A stretch of 64,000 nt of DNA from AAA044-D11 sp965268275 (GTDB lineage Bacteria; Actinomycetota; Actinomycetes; Nanopelagicales; Nanopelagicaceae), in NCBI GenBank assembly GCA_965268275.1, contig OZ254168.1, positions 1,054,001-1,118,000 of the forward strand, in the 5' to 3' direction. Position numbers and translations under genes: made by a program. This document shows positions 24,962 to 32,559 of this stretch, piece by piece (the first letter of the stretch is position 1; each line of letters opens with the position of its first letter). The notes beneath the pieces were generated by a model. It did not search any database and was not told the origin of the DNA. It worked only from the letters and a program-made list of their open reading frames with translations.

Positions 24962-25636
24962 ATGCCAAATCTTTTAATTTTCGGATCAACCGGAACTCTT
25001 GGCGGGGCAATTCTTGATAAGTATCGCTCTGAAAAATGGGATGTAACCTGCGCGGTGCGCAAGGTGGTAAATGATTGCGACATTCAGCTTCCACTGACTT
25101 CAGCCATTCTTGCCGCTAAGAAATTTGATGCCGTTGTCTTTGCGCAAGGCGCCAATGTAAATGGATCTGCGATGCAGACCGGAACCAAAGAGCTAAATGA
25201 ATTATTTGAAGCAAATGTAACTGTCATCGCCGAAAGCGTTTCGACACTTATGGGCGCAGATGCCATAAATCAAGGTGGCCGCGTAGTTATCTTGAGTTCG
25301 CTCTGGGAGCAGTTCACTCGTCAAGAAAAATTCGCTTACTCAGTTACTAAGGCTGCAGTTGGTGGATTAGTTCGCTCGCTGGCAGTTGATCTTGGTCGCC
25401 AGAAGAAAATTCTGGTTAATGGCATCTTGCCCGGAATCATTAACAGCCCGATGGTTGCGCGCACGCTTTCACCTGAACAGATTGCAAATGTTGTAAGCCA
25501 GACACCTATTGGCGAACTTGCAACCCCAGTTGATGTCGCAAATAGCGTTTATATGTTTGGCTCAAGTTTGAATACTGGTATCTCTGGCCAGAGCATCTTT
25601 GTTGATCGCGGATTTTCAGTCGCCAGAACCATTTAA
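24962..25636 (+). CDS. Short SDR-family oxidoreductase
   Basis: 224 residues, shorter than typical SDRs (about 250). The cofactor motif is GSTGTLGG (residues 8-15), the catalytic pair is in YSVTK near 127-131, and the C-terminus FVDRGFSV lacks the usual DGG. Third gene of the 23,098-27,881 operon, 3 bases after the barrel gene. Substrate unknown. Confidence 0.78.
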   Translation: MPNLLIFGSTGTLGGAILDKYRSEKWDVTCAVRKVVNDCDIQLPLTSAILAAKKFDAVVFAQGANVNGSAMQTGTKELNELFEANVTVIAESVSTLMGADAINQGGRVVILSSLWEQFTRQEKFAYSVTKAAVGGLVRSLAVDLGRQKKILVNGILPGIINSPMVARTLSPEQIANVVSQTPIGELATPVDVANSVYMFGSSLNTGISGQSIFVDRGFSVARTI

Positions 25637-25641
25637 TCTCT

Positions 25642-26616
25642 ATGGAAAAAGAACTTCTGAATGAAACCACGGTTGTTGCATATTTAACGAATCGCGGAAT
25701 TATCAGTGGGCCGGCAGAAGTTGAAGAACTTACTGGTGGAGTTTCTAACGTGGTTCTGGCAGTTAAGGCTGGCGCTAAAGATTTGGTTTTAAAGCAAGCG
25801 CTCCCGCAATTAAAGGTTGCTGCGGTTTGGAAGGCAGATCAACGCCGAGCAATTGTTGAAGCAAATGGTATGAAGCTTCTGCATTCGATAACCCCGACGA
25901 GCGTCCCAGAGTTAATTGATTTTGATCCTGAAGATTTCACGCTAACTATGGAACGCCTGCCCCGCGAATGCACTGTCTGGAAGAGCGATTTATTAAGTGG
26001 AGTTATCAAACCAAACATCGGCGCCGACTTAGGAAGAATCCTTGCAACCTGGCACAACTTCGGTGCGGATTCTAAAGAGTCGCGCGATGCTTACATGGAA
26101 GATTCGCTCTTTGACCAATTGCGCGTGACTCCGTTTTATCGCGCAGTTGCAAAAGTGAATCCAACACTTGATGCCCGAATCCAAGAGTTGATTACCGAGA
26201 TTTCAACTTTGAAAATTTCTTTAGTCCACGGAGATTTCTCGCCAAAAAATATTATGATTACTGGAGTCAATAAACCAATCGTGCTTGATTTTGAAGTCAT
26301 GCATACCGGTAATCCAGTATTTGACCTTGGTTTTGTAGCCGCTCACCTGCTCTGCAAATACTTACGAACCGAGGATCCGGCTCACAAGAATCCCCTTCGA
26401 GAAACTGCCTTAGTATTTATTGATTCATACGCCCGGGCCTGCAATATCGAAGTTGCTAAATCATTGCCGCATCATGTTGCAGTGATAGCACTTGCCAGAG
26501 TCGAAGGCGTCTCACCAGTTAACTACCTAGATGAAGCTGGGAAGGCTAGAGTTCAAAGCGTGACCAAAGCCGCGCTTGCGAATCCACAAATCACTTTCGA
26601 AGGATTATTTGCATGA
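25642..26616 (+). CDS. Aminoglycoside-phosphotransferase-like small-molecule kinase
   Basis: 324 residues of the APH/choline-kinase fold. N-lobe LTGGVSNVV (residues 29-37) and a Lys in LVLKQAL, the catalytic Brenner motif HGDFSPKN near residue 198, and the metal Asp/Glu in LDFEVMH near 215. Family members phosphorylate antibiotics, methylthioribose, homoserine and similar. Its stop overlaps the enolase-paralogue start by 4 bases, so the two probably act on consecutive intermediates, for example phosphorylation of a hydroxy acid before elimination of water. Confidence 0.78.
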   Translation: MEKELLNETTVVAYLTNRGIISGPAEVEELTGGVSNVVLAVKAGAKDLVLKQALPQLKVAAVWKADQRRAIVEANGMKLLHSITPTSVPELIDFDPEDFTLTMERLPRECTVWKSDLLSGVIKPNIGADLGRILATWHNFGADSKESRDAYMEDSLFDQLRVTPFYRAVAKVNPTLDARIQELITEISTLKISLVHGDFSPKNIMITGVNKPIVLDFEVMHTGNPVFDLGFVAAHLLCKYLRTEDPAHKNPLRETALVFIDSYARACNIEVAKSLPHHVAVIALARVEGVSPVNYLDEAGKARVQSVTKAALANPQITFEGLFA

Positions 26617-27881
26617 GTATCAAAAATTTAATTGGCTACCAAGTTCTAGATTCCAGAGGTCGCCCGACAGTTGCAGTAACACTGACAATGTCAGATGGTT
26701 CTATCCACTCTGCTCGGGTTCCATCTGGTGCATCAACTGGTGCCCACGAGGCGAAAGAACTGCGCGATACCGATAGCAAATTTGCTGAGAAGTTTTATGG
26801 TGGAAAATCTGTTTACCAAGCCGTTGAAAATATAAATTCAATAATTGCGCCACGTCTTAAGGGGCATAGACCAATTCCGCTAGCAACAGATGGCATCTTG
26901 GTTGAACTTGATCACACACCTGATCATCACATCTTGGGCGCAAATGCTCTGCTCGCCGTTTCACTTGCAGTCGCAAAAGCTGCTGCGCATACTGCCGGAC
27001 TTTCGCTCGCCAGATTTTTTCAGCCAGAGGGCAAGTTACTAATCCCAATGCCGATGGTAAATATTCTCTCTGGCGGTGCGCATGCAAATCGCACAATTGA
27101 TATTCAAGATGTTTTAGTTCTACCAAATGGTGCGACTTCATTTGCCGAAGCGCTTTCCTGGGTTGTTGCAATCCGCGAACTTGCGGCAAGCAAGGGTGCA
27201 AAGGCTGGGGCAATTACACATTTGATTGCTGACGAAGGTGGTCTGGGCATCGCCTTTCCAACTATTGATCACGCACTCGAATTTGTTACTAACTGCATCA
27301 CCGAAGTGGGGCTAAAGCCAGAGAAAGATGTCAGCTTGGCTATCGATGTTGCATCAACCCAATTCTTTGATGGCTCAAAATACAAACTTGCTGCACTTGG
27401 AAAAGAATTTAGCTGCGAAGAGTTTGTAACCTTTATTTCCAAGATGGTCAGCGATCACCCAGTTCTTTCAATCGAAGATCCTTTTGCCGAAGATGATTGG
27501 CAATCTTGGGGACAATTTATGACTGTTGCCCCATCAAAACTGCAAGTTCTTGGCGATGATTTATTCACAACAAATCTTGCCCGCCTGCAGCGCGGTTTCG
27601 ATGAGAAAAGTGCAAATGCAATTCTGATTAAAGCCAACCAAAATGGCTTAGTAACTTCGACTCAGAAAGTTTTAACTACAGCCCAAGCAAATAACTACAA
27701 GACAGTTGTTTCGGCTCGTAGTGGCGAGACTGAAGATTCTTGGCTTGCCGATCTTGCAACAGGTTGGCGCGCTTCTCAGATAAAAGTTGGTTCAACTCAT
27801 GGCGCAGATCGCACTGCAAAGTGGAATCGCTTGCTAGAACTTGAAGCTACTGAGAACTGCGAATTCGCTAAACCTTTTTAG
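26613..27881 (+). CDS. Enolase-superfamily protein, divergent enolase paralogue
   Basis: 422 residues, full enolase length and numbering close to E. coli Eno. Conserved: SGASTG (S41), H157, E208 (ADEGG), metal ligands D245, E288 and D315, K340, R369, S370 and K391. Changed: the catalytic-loop His of SHRSGET is Ala (A368, SARSGET), the QEF Glu is Asp (D166), and KPNQ/FNQIG is ANQNG. Base-catalysis residues remain, so water elimination from a phosphorylated acid is likely, but 2-phosphoglycerate may not be the substrate. Its place after a kinase in a sugar-acid operon suggests a special role. It could still be the only enolase; the window cannot tell. Confidence 0.82.
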   Translation: MSIKNLIGYQVLDSRGRPTVAVTLTMSDGSIHSARVPSGASTGAHEAKELRDTDSKFAEKFYGGKSVYQAVENINSIIAPRLKGHRPIPLATDGILVELDHTPDHHILGANALLAVSLAVAKAAAHTAGLSLARFFQPEGKLLIPMPMVNILSGGAHANRTIDIQDVLVLPNGATSFAEALSWVVAIRELAASKGAKAGAITHLIADEGGLGIAFPTIDHALEFVTNCITEVGLKPEKDVSLAIDVASTQFFDGSKYKLAALGKEFSCEEFVTFISKMVSDHPVLSIEDPFAEDDWQSWGQFMTVAPSKLQVLGDDLFTTNLARLQRGFDEKSANAILIKANQNGLVTSTQKVLTTAQANNYKTVVSARSGETEDSWLADLATGWRASQIKVGSTHGADRTAKWNRLLELEATENCEFAKPF

Positions 27882-27894
27882 TTTTGTTCAGCAA

Positions 27895-29622
27895 CTAATG
27901 TGAGTGGCGAGGGATTCCGCTTCCGGATGATCCGTTTAGGAAATCTAGATCGGCGCCTAAGTGTGCTTGTTGCACTGTCTCGTAATAAAGCTTTGACCAA
28001 CCACGAGTGTGCTTTGGTGCAGGTGCAACCCAGGCCGCTTTACGCTTAGCCATCTCTTCTTCAGATACAAGCAAGTTGATTGAACGATTTGGAACATTGA
28101 GTTCAATCATGTCGCCGGTCTTAACAAGTGCAAGTGGTCCACCGACTGCTGCTTCTGGTGATGTGTGAAGTAAAACAGTTCCATAAGCAGTTCCTGACAT
28201 ACGGGCATCAGAGATACGAACCATGTCAGTAATTCCTTGTTCCAAAAGTTTTCTAGGGATCGGCATGTTGCCAACTTCAGGAAATCCCGGAAAACCACGA
28301 GGGCCAGCATGCTTCAATACAAGAACCGTGTCCTTTGTAACCGGAAGGTTCATATCTTCAGATGCAATTAAATAATCTTCGATCTCTTCAAAGACAAGTG
28401 CTTCACCGGTGTGAACCATAAGTTCTGGTGTTGCCGCTGAAACTTTTAATACGCAACCATCAGGTGCAAGTGAACCCTTAAGAACAACAATTCCAGAACC
28501 AGCCTTTTGGAAAGGCTTTGAAGCTGGAGTAATTACATCTGCGTTCCAAGATTCAGCAGTTGCAATGTTCTCTTTTACGGATTTTCCAGAGACGGTTATG
28601 TGCTCGGTATGTAACATGCCTTCGATTTCTTTCATAACCGCAGGAAGTCCGCCGGCATCAAAGAATTCTTCCATCAAGTATTTACCGGATGGCATTAAGT
28701 TCACAAGAACTGGAACTTCGCGAGCCAGGGTGTCGAAATCATCAAGATCTAGCTTTACGCCGATGCGGCCTGCAATTGCTAGTAAGTGCACAACAGCGTT
28801 AGTGGAACCACCGATTGCAGCATTAACTTTAATTGCATTCTCGAAAGCTTCGCGAGTTAAAACCTTTGAAAGAACTTGATCGTCATAAACCATTTGAACA
28901 ATTCGACGGCCAGCTTCTTGTGAAGTCGAAAAGCGACGGGCATCCACTGCAGGGATTGCTGCGCTACCTGGAAGTTGAACACCTAGCGCTTCAGTAACAC
29001 ATGCCATTGTTGATGCAGTTCCCATGGTCATGCAAGAACCGTTAGAACGTGCAGAACAAGATTCCATTGCAAAGAATTCTTCGATACTTAATTTACCTGC
29101 GCGAATTTGTTCAGAGTATTTCCAGACCGCTGTTCCAGAACCAAGAGTTTCACCTTTATAGCGACCATTTAACATCGGTCCACCGGTGATCATTAAAGTT
29201 GGAAGATCAACTGATGCTGCACCCATCAACATTCCTGGTGGGGTCTTGTCGCAACCAGCGAGCAAGACAACTCCATCAAGTGGATTCGAGCGAATTAGCT
29301 CTTCGGTCTCCATTGCAAGCAAGTTTCGCCACAACATTGTTGTTGGACGTTGAACTGGTTCGCCAAGTGACATTGTCGGAAACTCGAGTGGAAAGCCACC
29401 AGCCTCCCAAACTCCCCGCTTTACTGCTTCAGCAACGCGATCGAGGTGAGCATTGCAAGGATTTAATTCAGACCAAGTTGTTGCGATACCGATAACTGGC
29501 TTGTCAGAGAATACTTCTGAGCCAAATCCCATATTTCGAAATCGCTCGCGATAGATATATCCGTGCTTACCTTCGGCTTTGAACCAATTCTCGCTACGTC
29601 TCTTGTATACCTCTTCGCTCAT
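27895..29622 (-). CDS. IlvD/Edd-family sugar-acid dehydratase (arabinonate/xylonate dehydratase-like)
   Basis: 575 residues. The three iron-sulfur cluster cysteines are visible: C56 (LNPCNAH), C124 (GCDKTPPG) and C197 (NGSCMTMG). The C-terminus DFLNGSSGSGIPRHSH is typical of pentonate/hexonate dehydratases rather than IlvD of valine synthesis. Predicted to convert an aldonic acid to its 2-keto-3-deoxy acid. Monocistronic on the minus strand, divergent from the FAH-family gene. A TAGATT hexamer lies exactly 6 bases before ATG, inside an inverted repeat CGAGGA/TCCTCG (29,624-29,641). Confidence 0.87.
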   Translation of the reverse strand: MSEEVYKRRSENWFKAEGKHGYIYRERFRNMGFGSEVFSDKPVIGIATTWSELNPCNAHLDRVAEAVKRGVWEAGGFPLEFPTMSLGEPVQRPTTMLWRNLLAMETEELIRSNPLDGVVLLAGCDKTPPGMLMGAASVDLPTLMITGGPMLNGRYKGETLGSGTAVWKYSEQIRAGKLSIEEFFAMESCSARSNGSCMTMGTASTMACVTEALGVQLPGSAAIPAVDARRFSTSQEAGRRIVQMVYDDQVLSKVLTREAFENAIKVNAAIGGSTNAVVHLLAIAGRIGVKLDLDDFDTLAREVPVLVNLMPSGKYLMEEFFDAGGLPAVMKEIEGMLHTEHITVSGKSVKENIATAESWNADVITPASKPFQKAGSGIVVLKGSLAPDGCVLKVSAATPELMVHTGEALVFEEIEDYLIASEDMNLPVTKDTVLVLKHAGPRGFPGFPEVGNMPIPRKLLEQGITDMVRISDARMSGTAYGTVLLHTSPEAAVGGPLALVKTGDMIELNVPNRSINLLVSEEEMAKRKAAWVAPAPKHTRGWSKLYYETVQQAHLGADLDFLNGSSGSGIPRHSH

Positions 29623-29628
29623 GCGAGG

Positions 29629-29634
29629 AATCTA
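29629..29634 (-). promoter_or_regulatory. Leaderless -10 element of the IlvD/Edd dehydratase
   Basis: Minus-strand TAGATT, 6 bases before ATG at 29,622. It is embedded in the loop and arm of CGAGGA-N6-TCCTCG, which might act as an operator. Confidence 0.5.
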
Positions 29635-29662
29635 CTCCTCGGGCACTTCTGCGTCTACTAAA

Positions 29663-29679
29663 ACAAGTAGGACAAGTAG
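29663..29679. repeat. Direct repeat ACAAGTAG in divergent promoter region
   Basis: Two copies of ACAAGTAG separated by one base, preceded by CTACT at 29,655-29,659 in inverted orientation. Placed between the divergent IlvD/Edd and FAH genes, so possibly a regulator-binding cluster. Confidence 0.4.
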
Positions 29680-29741
29680 TCGCGTCTCATATTTTGGCCA
29701 TTTTGTAATATTTAATTAAGGGACTAAATTTCAATTACTCA

Positions 29742-29760
29742 ATACATCTCGATACATCTC
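29742..29760. repeat. Tandem repeat ATACATCTC
   Basis: Two 9-base copies with a 10-base period just upstream of the ribosome site of the FAH-family gene (AAGGGGAAG at 29,767-29,775). Confidence 0.7.
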
Positions 29761-29777
29761 AATAAGAAGGGGAAGAA

Positions 29778-30632
29778 ATGCGCATCGCACGCCTTGGAGA
29801 ATTCAATAAAGAGAAGCCGGCTGTTGTTCTTAACGACACCGAAGCAGTTTTTGTCGATGATGTAATTGCAGATTGGAATCGAGTTGAACTCGAGAATGGT
29901 GCGCTAGAGAAAGTTACCAAGCTTGATCTCTCAGCCCGTCCTAAGGTTAAGATTTCGGATTACCGTTTAGGTTCTCCGGTTGCACGCCCAACAAAAGCGA
30001 TTTGTATCGGTTTGAACTATAAGCAACATGCGATTGAAACCGGTGCTACCCCACCAGTTGAACCAATTATTTTTATGAAAGCTCCAGACACTGTTATTGG
30101 TGGCAACGATGATGTAATTGTTCCGCCAAATTCTGTCAAGACCGATTACGAAGTTGAAATTTGTGTAGTTATTAAGAAGCGCGCACTTTATTTGAAGTCT
30201 CCGGAAGAAGCTGCTGATTACATTCTTGGTTACACAGTTTCACAAGATGTTTCAGAGCGCTATTGGCAGGTAGAACGTTCTGGCCAATGGGTAAAAGGAA
30301 AGTCGTTCCCAACATTCAACCCAGTTGGTCCATGGATTGTTACAACAGATGAATTGAAAGATCCACAGAACCTTCGTCTCTGGTGCACCGTTGATGGCGA
30401 GTCACGTCAAGATTCAAATACCAGCGACATGATCTTCGATATCAATTACTGCGTCTGGTATCTGTCACAAGTTATGGAACTTCATGCTGGCGACATCATT
30501 AACTCTGGAACACCGCAAGGTGTTGGAATGGGCTTTAAGCCAGAGAAATACCTAAAGGGTGGCGAAGTGGTTAAGACTGGAATTGATGGAATTGGTTCAA
30601 TTACGAACCACTTCAAAAATTACAAGGCTTAA
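29778..30632 (+). CDS. Fumarylacetoacetate hydrolase (FAH) family protein, keto-sugar-acid hydrolase/dehydratase
   Basis: 284 residues. The FAH catalytic domain has GLNYKQHA near residue 76, metal ligands in DYEVEICVVI (about 117-126), DVSERYWQ near 157, KSFPTFNPVGPW near 174 and SGTPQGVG near 241. Family members hydrolyse 2,4-diketo-3-deoxy sugar acids (fuconate or rhamnonate routes) or dehydrate keto-deoxy-pentonates. The divergent IlvD/Edd dehydratase supports either role. Strong GAAGGGGAAG ribosome site, so not leaderless. Stop overlaps the convergent rbsD stop. Confidence 0.82.
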   Translation: MRIARLGEFNKEKPAVVLNDTEAVFVDDVIADWNRVELENGALEKVTKLDLSARPKVKISDYRLGSPVARPTKAICIGLNYKQHAIETGATPPVEPIIFMKAPDTVIGGNDDVIVPPNSVKTDYEVEICVVIKKRALYLKSPEEAADYILGYTVSQDVSERYWQVERSGQWVKGKSFPTFNPVGPWIVTTDELKDPQNLRLWCTVDGESRQDSNTSDMIFDINYCVWYLSQVMELHAGDIINSGTPQGVGMGFKPEKYLKGGEVVKTGIDGIGSITNHFKNYKA

Positions 30633-31024
30633 TAAGCAACGCCCGAAGCAACCATCACGTTGCCCCATGCTAAGTAATCGCCGGTGCGAATAACACCAAC
30701 TGCGCCATAGGCAAGCTTCTTAAATTCAGCATGTGGCAATGGAATGCATTCTGCCTTTGTCATGATTGCAGATAATTCCTTTGCGCGGCCATCAGCGCTT
30801 GGCTGAATTTCACTTGCGAACCAGAATTGTTCGATTGGAAGTTCAAGGGTAAGCATCTTTAAAACATCGGTAACTTTTGGCAGATTTGGCCCCATTGAAA
30901 GATCAATGCAAGGAACGCCGGCAGGGATTGGGAAGCCAGCATCTGAAACAACTATGCGATCAAAGTGACCAGTGCGAGCAACCATTGCAGAGATATCGCG
31001 ATTAATGATTCCGGTGTATTTCAT
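30629..31024 (-). CDS. rbsD: D-ribose pyranase
   Basis: 131 residues, normal length. MKYTGIINRDIS at the start, the catalytic His in ARTGHFD (H20), DAGFPIP (29-35) and the C-terminal GDYLAWGNV-type segment match RbsD/FucU mutarotases. Interconverts pyranose and furanose forms of ribose before phosphorylation. An AGGAGC ribosome site lies 5 bases before ATG, 12 bases after ribokinase. Last gene of the operon 34,057-30,629. Confidence 0.9.
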   Translation of the reverse strand: MKYTGIINRDISAMVARTGHFDRIVVSDAGFPIPAGVPCIDLSMGPNLPKVTDVLKMLTLELPIEQFWFASEIQPSADGRAKELSAIMTKAECIPLPHAEFKKLAYGAVGVIRTGDYLAWGNVMVASGVAY

Positions 31025-31036
31025 TTTTGCTCCTAG

Positions 31037-31951
31037 TTAGTTGTTCTCTGAGATAAATTTTTGAACTTCATCTGGTGTTGGTGATGCCATCGCCGCACCT
31101 TTACGAGTGACTTTCAGGGTTGCAGCATAAACGCCAAACTTGGTTGCAGTAAAGATGTCATCCCCCGCAGCAAGTCTGGTCGCAAGATTTGCGCACATCG
31201 TGTCGCCAGCGCCGATGGTATCGATAGCAGTCACCTTTGGTGCTGAAATAACTTCTGACTTTTGACCATCAGTTACATATGCGCCCTTTGGTCCAAGGGT
31301 AATTACTACGTTCTTGCAGCCAAGTAATTTAGTTAGCGCTTCGGCCTGCTTTGCTACATCGCCTTCAATTCCAGTTAGCTCCGCCGCTTCGCCTTCATTT
31401 GGAACAACGACATCGACTAAACCTTCCCAACCCACAAGCGGTGCAACTGGTGCGGGTGTCAAAACAACGGTCACGCTATTTTCTTTCGCTAACTTTGCAG
31501 CAGCTAAATTTCCAGAAGTTGGAAGTTCTAGCTGCAGCAGCAAAATATCTGATTCGATAATTGTTTTTGAATGGCGCGAAATATATTGCGCATCGCCCAA
31601 ATCATTTGATTGCGGGATGATAATGATTGAATTATCGCCATCTGTCGTTTGCACAGAAATATGACCGACGCCAGTTCCAAGATCAGTGCTTCGCTCGATA
31701 TCGTCCGAGTTAACGCCTTCAGCGACAAAAGCTTTCATGAAATCATCACCGAAACCATCAGTTCCAAGATTGCCGAGCATTGCACTTTGGGCACCAGCAC
31801 GGCCAGCAGCAATTGCTTGATTAAATCCCTTACCGCCAAGTGCGATTGCAAAACTATCTCCGCGCAGAGTTTCACCACTCTTAGGGCGTCTTGGTGTGTA
31901 AGCCACCAAATCCATCATAAAACTTCCGAGCGTTGTTACTTTCGGTCTCAC
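31037..31951 (-). CDS. rbsK: Ribokinase (PfkB family)
   Basis: 304 residues with GGKGFNQAIAAGRAG near 38-52, and DTIGAGDTMCANLA with the catalytic Asp near 250. Phosphorylates ribose to ribose-5-phosphate. It overlaps the upstream KdsD-like gene by 4 bases and precedes rbsD, which supports ribose as substrate; deoxyribose or other pentoses are possible. Confidence 0.9.
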   Translation of the reverse strand: MRPKVTTLGSFMMDLVAYTPRRPKSGETLRGDSFAIALGGKGFNQAIAAGRAGAQSAMLGNLGTDGFGDDFMKAFVAEGVNSDDIERSTDLGTGVGHISVQTTDGDNSIIIIPQSNDLGDAQYISRHSKTIIESDILLLQLELPTSGNLAAAKLAKENSVTVVLTPAPVAPLVGWEGLVDVVVPNEGEAAELTGIEGDVAKQAEALTKLLGCKNVVITLGPKGAYVTDGQKSEVISAPKVTAIDTIGAGDTMCANLATRLAAGDDIFTATKFGVYAATLKVTRKGAAMASPTPDEVQKFISENN

Positions 31952-32559
31952 TTATTTGTTGCCTTACCGAGCGCTCCTCCAGGATGACGTTTCCCGAAAT
32001 CTTCTGAGGTAAATCCACGGTGTGCCATTAGTGCAGATGCAAGTGCATCTCCGGCTGCAATAGTTAGCGTTGTCGAAGTTGTAGGTGCAAGATTTAATGG
32101 ATCTGCCTCTTTGTCGAAAGCAATGTTGATTACCGCATTCGCACTCTTAGCAAGAGTTGAATTAGCGTTCTTCGTTATCGCAATAACTTGATTTCCCCAA
32201 CCCTTTGCCATTGCAACAAAAGCATTTACTTCAGCGGTCTCGCCTGAATTAGAAATTGCAATTAAAACATCGCCAGGAGTCAGGGCTCCGGAATCACCAT
32301 GAAGTGCATCTGCACTATGCAAGAAGAAAGATGGAGTTCCGGTGCTAGAAAGTGTTGCTGCAATCTTTGCGCCGACCAGACCAGACTTTCCGAGACCAGT
32401 GATTACAACATGGCCTTTTGTTTCAGAAATTGATTCAATAATTAATTCAAGTGCTGGCTTTAGATTTGCTTCCAGTGATTTAGCAAAGTTGATTAGCGCA
32501 GAAATCTCGGTATCTAGCGAGCTAGTCGCAGCAGCAATTGCTTTAGTTAAATCAGCCAT
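31948..32559 (-). CDS. SIS-domain arabinose-5-phosphate isomerase-like protein without CBS domains
   Basis: 203 residues of the KpsF/GutQ/KdsD type: TGLGKSGLVGAKIAATLSSTG near 54, HGDSGAL near 90, SNSGETAEV near 106, and the C-terminal DFGKRHPGGALGK that contains a catalytic His. Usual KdsD proteins have about 320 residues with two CBS domains; here the protein ends right after the SIS domain. LPS-type Kdo synthesis is not expected in this lineage, so a catabolic pentose- or ketose-phosphate isomerase is inferred. Overlaps the aldehyde dehydrogenase gene by 8 bases (ATGGCTGA). Confidence 0.82.
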   Translation of the reverse strand: MADLTKAIAAATSSLDTEISALINFAKSLEANLKPALELIIESISETKGHVVITGLGKSGLVGAKIAATLSSTGTPSFFLHSADALHGDSGALTPGDVLIAISNSGETAEVNAFVAMAKGWGNQVIAITKNANSTLAKSANAVINIAFDKEADPLNLAPTTSTTLTIAAGDALASALMAHRGFTSEDFGKRHPGGALGKATNK

